NCBI GenBank assembly: GCA_013360285.1
Contig: JABWCM010000004.1
Location: 1-64,000, forward strand
Direction: 5' to 3'
DNA length: 64,000 bases
DNA from: Myxococcales bacterium
GTDB lineage: Bacteria > Myxococcota_A > UBA9042 > JABWCM01
The position numbers and the translations under genes were made by a program. How positions within the stretch are numbered: the stretch's first letter is position 1; each line of letters starts with the position of its first letter. Shown here piece after piece: positions 10,151 through 19,831 of the stretch. A model generated the notes under the pieces. The model did no database searches. It had not been told where the DNA came from and saw only the letters and a list, made by a program, of their open reading frames with translations.

Positions 10151-12925
10151 TCAACCCCGATGAATAAAGTGGGCGCCGGGGAACGGGGCGGAACCTTTGC
10201 CAAGAGCGACCAGCACAACGTTTGCAGCACACACCTTGTATTCGGCGGTGCCGGTGACCGGGTCGCCGACATCGGTCGTCAGCAAGTTGGCGCGGGCTTC
10301 GGCAAAATGAAACGGCATCCAGATGCTGCCCAATTGCACCTGATGAGACACTGTGGCAATACATTCGACGGACCCGCGCCGAGTAAACACACGTACCCAA
10401 TCCCCCGTTGTGATATTTCGCACCGTTGCGTCGTCGGGGTGGATTTCGATAAACGCTTCGGGTTGTTTTTCGGCCAGTTCCTCTGCCCGCCGAGTTTGAG
10501 TCGCAGCATTATAATGATACAACGTGCGACCGGTTGACAACACGAGTGGGAAGTCGTTGTCGGCATGTTCCGCGGAAGGACGGTAGTCGACTGCGACGAA
10601 TTTACCTTTGCCGCGCAGCACCCCGTCGCGGTGCAAAAAGGTTGTTCCAGGATGGTCCGAAGTGGGGCACGGCCACTGTAATCCCCCTTCCTCATCGAGG
10701 CGGATGTGGCTGATACCACGAAACTTTTCGGTATCTTGCGCCATTTCCGCATAAATGTCGCCGGCCGAATTATACGACCAATCGGCACCACAAAGACGGG
10801 CCAGCGCCACCAGAATTTCCCAGTCCGCCCGGGCTTCACCGGGCGGCGACACGGCCTTTCGGACCCGTTGGACACGGCGTTCTGAATTGGTGAACACACC
10901 CTCTTTTTCGGCAAAACATGCGGCAGGAAACACGACGTCAGCATACCGGAAGGTTTCGTTTGGAAAAATCTCCTGAACAATGACCACTTCCAGGTTTTTC
11001 ATTCTTTCTTCAAGCTCGGCGACATTGGGCTCAGACAACACAATGTCTTCTCCCATCACGAAAAGACCTTTGATCTTACTGCCGATCTTTTTCATCATTT
11101 CGTTTAAGTTAAGACCCTGGGTCGAAGGCAAAGGCACGCCCCACGACTGTTCGTATCGGGCTCGGGTCTGCGGGTCATCTGCCCGTTGGTACCCGGGGTA
11201 AAACACCGGGGTCGCTCCCGCATCGTTGGCGCCTTGGACGTTGTTCTGGCCACGCAAAGGATTCATGCCGGCCGACGGTTTACCCAAATGGCCGGTCATC
11301 AAAACAAGGTTCGACAACGCGTAAACATTGTCGGTTCCGTGAGAATGCTCAGTGATTCCAAGGGTGTAATAGATCCCTGCTTTGGGGGTGGTTGCGTAAA
11401 GGCGGGCGGTCCACCGGATGTCTTCCGCAGAAATTCCCGTCACGTTTTCCGCTTCTTCGGGGGTGTACGCCAACACGGTTTCCAAAACCCGATCAAAACC
11501 TTCGGTTTGCCCGTTGATAAATGACTCATCACACAGGCCTTCGGTGACAATCACGTTCGCCATGGCGTTGAGCAGCCAAACGTCGGTGCCGGGTTTGAGC
11601 TGCAAATGCCGGGTTGCGTGGTCCGCAAGCCAAATTTTACGGGGATCCGCCACAACAAGGGTAGCTCCTCGGCGCATCGCCCGTTTCATCTCCATCGCGA
11701 TGACCGGGTGGGCTTCGGTGGTGTTGCTGCCGATGACGAACAAAAAGTCGGCGTTTCGGATTTCGCCGATGCTGTTGGTCATAGCTCCGGCTCCAAACGT
11801 TGTGACCAGACCGGCCACGGTGGGAGCGTGTCACGTCGCTGCGCATTGATGTACGTTGTTCGTAAAAAACACCGCCCGCGATAACTTTTGCACCAGGTAG
11901 TTTTCTTCCACGGTGCATCGGGACGACGACACAAATCCCAGCGCATCGGCGCCGTGTTTGTCCCGAACCTCCATCAGTCGTTTGGCGGCGGTGGTCAACG
12001 CTTCCTCCCAAGTCGCGGGATGAAGCAGGCCATCCGTGCGGCGGACCAATGGGGTTGTCAAACGTTCTGGATGGTCGATGAATTGATAAGCAAATCGACC
12101 TTTTACGCACAAATTGCCGTCGTTGGTCGTCGATCCGGGCGGTGGGGCGGTGATCTGTACCACTTTGCCGCGCCCGTGGTTGGCCTTTTTGTCTACATGG
12201 AGGTCCAACTGGCAACCCACGCCGCAGTAGTTGCACGTTGTACGGACTTTTTCCAGTTGGGACCGAGGGGGAGCGTCCATCCGGGTCGGGAGAACCGCCG
12301 CCATGGCGCCCGTGGGACAGATGTCGACGCAGCCGCCGCATAACTCACAATCCGTATCCCTTAACTGATGGTGGTCGACCGTCGCGATGGTGGTTTCTGG
12401 GCCACGATAAGCCAAAGTAATCGCGCTGGCAGCTTCGATTTCCTCGCAATAACGGGTGCACTTGGCACACAAAATACATTTGTCGGCTGAAAAAGTCAGA
12501 AACCGGTTGTCGTCGGTATCCCGACCCGTGCGTAACGGTTCCACGTGTTGCCAGTGTGTCGGTGCATGGTACACGTCAGCGAGGGCGTGTAGCTCACAGG
12601 GACTGTGGCGTTCACATTGGGTACGGTCACTTGGGTGATCGGTAAGATAAAGGCCCAAGAGTGTTTGACGGTGTTTGTTGACCTTTTCTGATTTGGAGCG
12701 GACGACCATCCCCGGTGTGGCAGGTGTGGCACATGACGGAACCATCCGCCTTTGCCCTTCGACCTCCACCAGACACAATCGGCAAGCCCCGGCGGGTTCA
12801 AGGCGTGGGTCGTGACACAACGCGGGAATATCCACACCTTGCCGTTGAGCGACATCCAAAAGGGTGTCACCAGGGTAGACGTCTACGAGGCGCCCATCCA
12901 AAGTCACACATGCTTTTTCAGTCAT
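10151..12925 (-). CDS. fdhA: NAD-dependent formate dehydrogenase alpha subunit, selenocysteine-containing; in-frame UGA at 11831..11833
   Basis: ORFs 11831..12994 and 10151..11818 are in the same frame, joined by TGA: NNVHQCAAT-U-HAPTVAGLVTTFGAGAMTNS, matching the FDH catalytic Sec site; N-terminal [2Fe-2S] and 2x[4Fe-4S] ferredoxin domains. Confidence 0.95.
11802..11833 (-). promoter_or_regulatory. Bacterial SECIS hairpin in fdhA
   Basis: UGA followed at +13 by GTGGCC-GGTCT-GGTCAC; loop GGUCU at +19..+23, comparable to E. coli fdhF. Confidence 0.9.
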
Positions 12926-14501
12926 GGCCAAACTCCTCAGGAAAATAGTGAAGGGCACTTTCCAGCGGCAACGGTGCTGCCTGCCCGAGCCCACATATCG
13001 ATCCTTCTTTCATTTGCCACACGATGTCCTCGGCTGTCGACCGTGAAAACGAGCCGGGCTTGTCCTGATTGGATCGAAGGGCGGTATGAAGCCAGCGGGT
13101 CCCAATGCGACACGGGGCGCACTGACCGCAACTTTCGGCTTCAAAAAACCGGAGTTGGTCCAAAGTGGCGGAAACAATACTGGCCTCGGTATTGAGTACA
13201 ACCACTCCGGCTGATCCGAGCATAGACCCGATGTCGGCAAGATGTTTGAAGTCCAGTGGTAAGTGACTGAAACGCATCGGTAAAAAACCGGAGCTGGCGC
13301 CGCCGGGAGAAAAGGCTTTGGGGGTACCGATCGGTCCGCCGGCCGTGTCGATCAGTTCATCCAAGGTGATTCCAAGTGGCAATTCATACACCCCCGGAGC
13401 GTGTACATGGCCGGAAATACAATACAATTTGGTGCCTGGCTGGGTACGACCAAGGTCGCGAAACCATTGGGCACCAAATTGGATGAGGGCCGGGACACAC
13501 GCGATGGTCTCGACGTTGTGAATCAAGGTTGGTTTTTTGAATAAACCCGAGGTGGTGGGAAAGGGTGGTTTTAGCCGAGGCATTCCACGTTTTCCTTCAA
13601 GGGCCTCAAGCAACGCCGTTTCTTCGCCACAAATATACGCTCCATCGCCCGCATGCAGATGAAAACGGATGTTCCCGTATACGCTGGTGGCCTCGGCTTG
13701 CCGGGTGAGGTGTTCGACAGCGGCCCATGGGTGTTCAAATTCACCACGTAAATAACAATAAACATCGGTGGCCCCGGTGACCCACGCGGCGATGGCAAGG
13801 CCTTCGATGACCAGATCAGGACGCCTAATTAAAAGTTCACGGTCCTTAAATGTGCCGGGTTCGCCCTCATCGGCATTGAGTACTACATATTTCTGCGGGC
13901 TGGTTTCGGCGGCAACGGCGCGCCACTTTACGCCTGCGGGAAAACCGGCGCCTCCACGCCCCTGGAGGCCCGAGTCGGTGATCAGATCGAGAATCGGTTT
14001 CGCCCCGATCGATTTTGCCCGTTCAAACCACGTACCTAAGGGCTCTTGTTGTTCACTTAAACGAAAGACGGAACGACAGGGGTCTAACTTTTCTGGGCCG
14101 ATGGTTCCAAGACAAATAGTGGACGGTCGGGTCGGTGTATCCGGCGTGTTGAGGGCCATTGTAATGTCATCCACCGTTGCGCGAGGCACCGTGCGGCGAA
14201 AAACAAGAGCGGCTGCGGGTTGATCACACATGGCCAAGCAAGAACACGGCGCGGCGGAAACCCCGGAAGCTGCAAGTGACGTAAGTAACGCATCGGCTCC
14301 GCCAAGACTGCAGGACAGACCAGTGCAGACACGTACGTGGGTGTCCGTATCGGCAAGTAAATGATAAAAGCTGCCTACACCAAACACGGTGGCGGCCGGG
14401 ACGTGGGTTTGCCGGGCCACGGTTTCCGAGGTACCGGATTTGAGTCCACCTTGGCTTCTTAGGTGTTCCAGAACGTCTGGTGATGAACGTGGGCGTGACA
14501 T
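12918..14501 (-). CDS. fdhB: NAD-dependent formate dehydrogenase beta/flavoprotein subunit (NuoE-NuoF fusion)
   Basis: N-terminal thioredoxin-like [2Fe-2S] Cys pattern; NuoF motifs GRGGAGFPAGVKW, NADEGEPGTFKDRELL, ESCGQCAPCRIGT; 8-bp overlap with fdhA start. Confidence 0.93.
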   Translation of the reverse strand: MSRPRSSPDVLEHLRSQGGLKSGTSETVARQTHVPAATVFGVGSFYHLLADTDTHVRVCTGLSCSLGGADALLTSLAASGVSAAPCSCLAMCDQPAAALVFRRTVPRATVDDITMALNTPDTPTRPSTICLGTIGPEKLDPCRSVFRLSEQQEPLGTWFERAKSIGAKPILDLITDSGLQGRGGAGFPAGVKWRAVAAETSPQKYVVLNADEGEPGTFKDRELLIRRPDLVIEGLAIAAWVTGATDVYCYLRGEFEHPWAAVEHLTRQAEATSVYGNIRFHLHAGDGAYICGEETALLEALEGKRGMPRLKPPFPTTSGLFKKPTLIHNVETIACVPALIQFGAQWFRDLGRTQPGTKLYCISGHVHAPGVYELPLGITLDELIDTAGGPIGTPKAFSPGGASSGFLPMRFSHLPLDFKHLADIGSMLGSAGVVVLNTEASIVSATLDQLRFFEAESCGQCAPCRIGTRWLHTALRSNQDKPGSFSRSTAEDIVWQMKEGSICGLGQAAPLPLESALHYFPEEFGHD

Positions 14502-14681
14502 GGTGCTCCGAAGAGGTGCAAATTCGAAAGCGTCCCTGGAAAACTCCAGGTTCTATATGGAGAGCATGCCACAAAACGGTTGGGGGATCCAAGTCAGGCG
14601 TTGTGGGGCGTTGCAGTGTAATCGGGTGTGATTGACACGGACTGACGTGCTCTTTTAAGGTCCACACCTGTTGAAGAACGG

Positions 14682-16433
14682 TTGCACACGATAAGGACTG
14701 ATGTGGAACAATTTCGAAGGGCCATGGCGGGTTTGTGGAGCAGTTCGGTGTTTTTGCTGCTGCCCTCCGGTGTGGTGATTTTGTTGGGAGCGTGGTTTGT
14801 CGCGGATCCGGATGGTGCGTGGCACCGTGATTGGTCCTATTTTCACCACCAGGCCCATGTGGCGATTGAGGCGGTTTGGGGTGGGCGGCCCCCGGATCTG
14901 AATCCGTGGCATTGCGCCGGCACCGATATGACAGAAAACCCCCAAGGGTTCACGTCGTCACCGCTGTTTATCTTGCCGCTGTTATTTGGACCTGCGTTGG
15001 GGATGCGTCTCGCCGTGCTCGTCATGTTGGCGGTAGGCGGGGCGGGAATGGCTTGGGCGCTTGGCCGTCAAGGACTTGGAAAACCCGCAGCGATGGTCGG
15101 GGGGCTCTTGTGGGCACTGACCCCGTTTTTTTCGGTCCACTTGTCCGAAGGCCACGTTCCTTTTGCGGGATTTGCTCTGTTGCCGCTTGGATTGGCTTTG
15201 GCCCGGTATGCCGAAGAAGGAACAGATGGCCGTCAGTGGTTTTTGCGTACCTGGGGGCTCGGCGCGGTGATGGGGGCACAATTGACATTCGGCGGGGTGT
15301 ATGCGGTTTCCTTTGCGGCACTATTGCTCACTTTAGATGGCGTATGGCGTACTTTGCGCACCCGTTCATCAAGACCTGTGGCGACGGTGATGTTGGCCGG
15401 AACCGGGGCGGCGTTGTTTGGGTTACCCCAACTGTTGCCTTCGGCCGACCTAATGCTGCGATTTCCGCGGCGACCGGTTCATACCGATCGATTGGATTTG
15501 TCGTTGTGGTTTGACTCATTGTTCTCAAGGCATGTCGGGACCGAACGAATATCTGGGCACCCATTCGATTGGCCGGAGTACGTGATCCATCCCGGGGTAA
15601 TAACCTTGATTCTGGCTGGATTTGGTGTGTGGGTGAGTAGCCGTCGTCGCAATGTCCGAAGTGCCTTGCCAACCGCTCTACTCGTCGTACTGGGTGGTTG
15701 GGCCATGTTGGGGGATGTTTCGTTTGGGTTGGACGGCCTTCGCCGGGCGTTGCCGGTCATTGGCGATTTACGCGTTCCAAGCCGGTTTGGGATTTTTTTG
15801 GTGTGCGGTCTGTGTGTGTTGGCGGCAGTTGCGGTGGATCGAGCTCTGGCTGGTGGAGGCCGACTGAAGTGCCTAGGAGTGATTTTGGCGGTGGTTGCAG
15901 TGGTCGAACTGTGGACTCTGGATATTGCCTGGCTCCGTGCGGCACCGACCGGTCGCGAAGTCGTGTCGGGTGCCACAGAAGTGCCTCTGACGGCGGGAAT
16001 GCTTTTGGACGCACCCAACCGTATCGCGTTGGCTCCAGAACTACGCCATGTGATCTCCAACTGTTATGAACCTGGTCCCCATTTTGTGCCGATAGCAATC
16101 CTTAAGAAAGAACCCACGCCATTTCTTTTGCCCGACGTCGGGTCCGGCGTGCCCGAGGTGGTTGGGTTTGTCCCCGGAAGAATGGAATTTTGGGCGGCGG
16201 ATCCATTCTCGGTTGTCATCGCCCAAAGTTACCATGAGAGATGGCAAAGTGAGGGAGCAACCGTTTCACCGGCCCCCGGTGGGTTGATGCGCATCGGTAG
16301 TGATGGCGGATTTGTGACGTTGACCTACTCCAATCCGCAGCGTTGGTGGGGTTTGGGCGGAGCATTGGGCGCTGCGGTGTTGTGGTTGGCGGTCTATGTC
16401 AGCCGTAAACGGATGTTGAGCACCACTACGTGA
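14682..16433 (+). CDS. Polytopic membrane protein, GT-C/YfhO-like
   Basis: Multiple hydrophobic helices; start codon uncertain (TTG at 14682 or ATG at 14724). Confidence 0.65.
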   Translation: MHTIRTDVEQFRRAMAGLWSSSVFLLLPSGVVILLGAWFVADPDGAWHRDWSYFHHQAHVAIEAVWGGRPPDLNPWHCAGTDMTENPQGFTSSPLFILPLLFGPALGMRLAVLVMLAVGGAGMAWALGRQGLGKPAAMVGGLLWALTPFFSVHLSEGHVPFAGFALLPLGLALARYAEEGTDGRQWFLRTWGLGAVMGAQLTFGGVYAVSFAALLLTLDGVWRTLRTRSSRPVATVMLAGTGAALFGLPQLLPSADLMLRFPRRPVHTDRLDLSLWFDSLFSRHVGTERISGHPFDWPEYVIHPGVITLILAGFGVWVSSRRRNVRSALPTALLVVLGGWAMLGDVSFGLDGLRRALPVIGDLRVPSRFGIFLVCGLCVLAAVAVDRALAGGGRLKCLGVILAVVAVVELWTLDIAWLRAAPTGREVVSGATEVPLTAGMLLDAPNRIALAPELRHVISNCYEPGPHFVPIAILKKEPTPFLLPDVGSGVPEVVGFVPGRMEFWAADPFSVVIAQSYHERWQSEGATVSPAPGGLMRIGSDGGFVTLTYSNPQRWWGLGGALGAAVLWLAVYVSRKRMLSTTT

Positions 16434-16464
16434 CTGCGGGTGTGGATTTCGGTATCCTGTTTCC

Positions 16465-17622
16465 GTGGCAAATATTGGATACATACAAGTCGTTCGGCAT
16501 TGTAATCACTTCTGTGGGTTTTGTTCTAACCCAACCACACCGTATGTACATACGTTTGAATCGATGCGTGCCCTAGTCGATGACCTCAAGGACCGCAATT
16601 ATTTTGGCGTTATCCTGACCGGGGGAGAGCCGACCTTACACCCGGAACTGCCCAAAATCGCTGAGTATGCACGTGCGCAGGGACTACACGTGCGGATGAT
16701 CACAAACGGATGGCGTCTTGCAGAGCCCGACTTTGCCTCCCAGTTGGCAGATGCAGGCCTTCAGCATGTCCATGTATCTGTTTATTCGGTGCGTCCGGAG
16801 ATCGAAGAGAAACTGCGAGGTGTCGCCGGTACCCTGCCGCGGGCTTTTCAGGCGGTTGATTTGGTTTCTCGTCTTGGGATGACGGTCGACATCAATTGTG
16901 TCATCAATCGGCTCAACGCCGATCATCTGGATGAAAACATTGATTATTGGATACGTAATCACCCACAAGTGCGCCATTTTGTCTGGAATAACCTGGATCC
17001 ATCGATGGGGCGTGCCGAAGTCAATCAGGCGCAGTTTGTTCCGCGGCTTCGGGATTTTGAAGTATCGCTGCACCGTGCGCTGAAACGGTTGGCCGAAACA
17101 GGGCGTACGTTTCGGGTGGAAAAGGTGCCCCTTTGTTATATGACTGAGTTTGCGTGGGCGAGTACCGAGACCCGTAAAATTATCAAAGGCGAAGAACGGA
17201 TCGTACATTTTCTTGATGAGAAACAGACGGTTCGACAAACAGAATGGGACCACCTGTACGCGGAGGCGTGTTCGATTTGTAGTCTGCGAACGATTTGCGG
17301 CGGGTTGTTTGATCGCGGTAATGCCTATGATCCAAACGAGCTGTATCCGTTATTTGTGCCGCTTCGTTCCGTGGTGGAGAAAGTATTGTCCGACCGTTCC
17401 GACCCATCGTTTTCCGGACAAAGTTACCAAGATTGGCTCCAAAGTTTTCGGCTACGCCTAACCGACGCCCGATCCGAGTGGGAACGAACAAAAACGAACA
17501 CGATTCCGGTGGGTCAGGTTACCGATGAAGGGCAAAGGTTGTACCTAAAGAAGCGGCGGGCAGAGGCACGACGAGCGGGGCAGTTGGGGATCCGCATGGA
17601 GTTAGAGAGTCAGCGGAAATAA
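16465..17622 (+). CDS. Radical SAM protein with C-terminal Cys-rich (SPASM-like) segment
   Basis: GTG start; VVRHCNHFCGFCSNP; ILTGGEPTLHPEL; CSICSLRTICGG. Confidence 0.85.
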   Translation: MANIGYIQVVRHCNHFCGFCSNPTTPYVHTFESMRALVDDLKDRNYFGVILTGGEPTLHPELPKIAEYARAQGLHVRMITNGWRLAEPDFASQLADAGLQHVHVSVYSVRPEIEEKLRGVAGTLPRAFQAVDLVSRLGMTVDINCVINRLNADHLDENIDYWIRNHPQVRHFVWNNLDPSMGRAEVNQAQFVPRLRDFEVSLHRALKRLAETGRTFRVEKVPLCYMTEFAWASTETRKIIKGEERIVHFLDEKQTVRQTEWDHLYAEACSICSLRTICGGLFDRGNAYDPNELYPLFVPLRSVVEKVLSDRSDPSFSGQSYQDWLQSFRLRLTDARSEWERTKTNTIPVGQVTDEGQRLYLKKRRAEARRAGQLGIRMELESQRK

Positions 17623-17683
17623 GGAAGTGGCCCTCTCAGGCGAACCGTCGCGTACACGATGACGCCGACCCTTCCTGTGAACG

Positions 17684-19279
17684 TTAGACCCGGGCTCGAA
17701 TACGTCGCAGGGCCACAAACGCGACAATGGCGCCAAACCATAACGGAAGTGAGCTGGACGGGCTCGATGTTGCCGACCGACAACCGGTATCATCTTTGTT
17801 GTCATTGGTGTCGTCGTTGCCTGAGCTGATTGGCGAAACACCTCCTTTGCTGTCGTCCGAGCCGGTTGTGTCACCGTCACCGCCGCTTGTGTCGTTCTCA
17901 CCTTCGTTTCCCGACGATGGACACGCCTCGGCGCTTACGCATCCCATTTCCGGGTCCCACAATGGAGCGCTTTCGGGACATTTACATGTCGGACCACAAC
18001 CCGCTGCGGCACACTGGCTTGTGTCGGGCGCCGGGTTGGTGCAGGTCGGAGTTCCGCAGGCGTCACCACATTCGTGCCATTCGCCACCGGTTGTTTTACA
18101 CAACGTGATGTTGGCCGGCTCTTCGGTCTCACATCCATCTTCTTCGTCCACAAGACCATCGCAGTCGTTGTCGACCAGGTCACACTTTTCGGTCGCTCCG
18201 GGGTGAATCATGGGGTCTGTGTCGTTGCAGTCGTCGGTATCGGCGGTGTAGCCGTCTCCGTCTTGATCGTCTCCTTCCGCCGGGCATTGGTCTTCAGAAA
18301 TACACCCCTTGATGGTGTCCCATAGTGGTTTCTCGACTGGACAGGCGCACGCAGACAGGCACGCTATCTTATCAGATGTGTTGGCGTTCTTGTTTTGACA
18401 GGTCGGGACCTCCAAGACGTCGCCGCACTCCTTCCACTCGCCGCCGGTGTCGTTACAAAGGGTGATCTCCGACGATTCACAACCGTCGTCAACCAGTCCA
18501 TTGCAGTTGTTGTCGATTCCGTCGCATTCTTCAGCAGCAAATGGGTGAATTGCGACATTGTTGTCATCACAATCTCCTTGTGCAACCGTAAAACCATCCA
18601 AATCGTTGTCAATCGGTGGAGGATTGGAACTATTGCATTCATCTTCAGAGATACATCCTTTTTCTGTGTCCCATAACGGTGTCCCTTTGGGGCAAAGGCA
18701 CATCGGCATACACAGGGCATCACACTCCACCAGTTGCGCGGATTCGCACGTGGCCGGGTAGCAGTAGGTACTGCACTCAGTCCAAGTACCGCTACTTTGA
18801 GCACAGAGTTCTTTCTCCGCAGCCCATCCGCTGCAAGCGCCGTCGTCGATCAGCCCATTGCAGTCGTTGTCGGTGCCGTCGTCACAGGTTTCGGTGGCCG
18901 CGGGAGAAATAGAGGAGTCGTTGTCATCACAATCCCCATCGGCGGCCGTGTAACCATCGCCGTCACCGTCACCCACCATCGTGGCGCAAACATCGTGGGG
19001 TACGCAGCCCTGGGCGGTGTCCCAAAGGGGCGAAGCAGCGGGACACTCACATAAGGTGACGCAGACCGCTGGGCAGATCGGCCCAGGTTGGGGATTGGCA
19101 CAAGTGGCCGGTCCGCAGCCGCTTCCACAGTTGTTCCACGTACCGCCGGTATTTTTACAAAGAAGATCCGGAGGCATTGGGTCGGCAAATGGTTTGGCGG
19201 TGGCGGTCATCGCAAAAAGAATGAGTGCTGCGAACAATGTCGAAAATGTTACTCTGTGTGTAATATGTCTACAATTCAC
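17684..19279 (-). CDS. MopE-like secreted Cys/Asp-rich protein with MYXO-CTERM-like tail
   Basis: Signal peptide; DGDGYTAADGDCDDNDSSISPAATETCDDGTDNDCNGLIDDG-type repeats; C-terminus GCRSATSS...PLWFGAIVAFVALRRIRARV. Confidence 0.85.
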   Translation of the reverse strand: MNCRHITHRVTFSTLFAALILFAMTATAKPFADPMPPDLLCKNTGGTWNNCGSGCGPATCANPQPGPICPAVCVTLCECPAASPLWDTAQGCVPHDVCATMVGDGDGDGYTAADGDCDDNDSSISPAATETCDDGTDNDCNGLIDDGACSGWAAEKELCAQSSGTWTECSTYCYPATCESAQLVECDALCMPMCLCPKGTPLWDTEKGCISEDECNSSNPPPIDNDLDGFTVAQGDCDDNNVAIHPFAAEECDGIDNNCNGLVDDGCESSEITLCNDTGGEWKECGDVLEVPTCQNKNANTSDKIACLSACACPVEKPLWDTIKGCISEDQCPAEGDDQDGDGYTADTDDCNDTDPMIHPGATEKCDLVDNDCDGLVDEEDGCETEEPANITLCKTTGGEWHECGDACGTPTCTNPAPDTSQCAAAGCGPTCKCPESAPLWDPEMGCVSAEACPSSGNEGENDTSGGDGDTTGSDDSKGGVSPISSGNDDTNDNKDDTGCRSATSSPSSSLPLWFGAIVAFVALRRIRARV

Positions 19280-19422
19280 TTTGGACTCCTGACGGCGGTG
19301 ACTGAATCATTAGGCAAGAAAACGTGGGTTTTCATTGCACCTACCAAAGAGTAAGCAATCCTTGTGCCAGGGTCGGGGGTGGTTGTCGATAGTTGAATTA
19401 GGAATCGGGAAAATGACCTGTT

Positions 19423-19600
19423 AGAGTGTGTTTGGGTAAAAATTGCCGGTGAGCAAGGCGGTGCCGTCGCGAGCCGGTCTTGACGATCGAGGTCCACCGG
19501 GGGCGTACCCACAGCCACGTCGAGGACGGGCCGACCAATGCAAAATCGGCGTAGTAGGCCAGTGACTCGCGTAACGTAATTTTTTACCCAAACACCCTCT
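19423..19600. repeat. Family A fold-back element
   Basis: agagtgtgtttgggta...tacccaaacaccctct terminal inverted repeats. Confidence 0.8.
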
Positions 19601-19645
19601 CAGCGTTGTGATACATGCCGCCCTGTTGCGCGTCGGCAAGGAGTG

Positions 19646-19792
19646 ATGATGGACAGCTATTTTTGGTTGGTCGGCGTTGTGTTGTTTATTTCGGTAACGT
19701 TGGTGGGAGTGGCGTGGTCCGCCTGGTGGATACAACGTAAACGGCAAGCGAAACAATTTAGGGATTTGGAGCGGGACGTGGATTCGAAGTAA
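19646..19792 (+). CDS. 48-aa single-pass membrane protein
   Basis: AGGAGTG upstream of ATG; MMDSYFWLVGVVLFISVTLVGVAWSAWWIQRKRQAKQFRDLERDVDSK; 39 bp upstream of photolyase; below ORF-track size cutoff. Confidence 0.55.
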   Translation: MMDSYFWLVGVVLFISVTLVGVAWSAWWIQRKRQAKQFRDLERDVDSK

Positions 19793-19831
19793 CTTTGTGT
19801 TGTTGGAACCGTTCCGGAAAGGTTGAAATCA

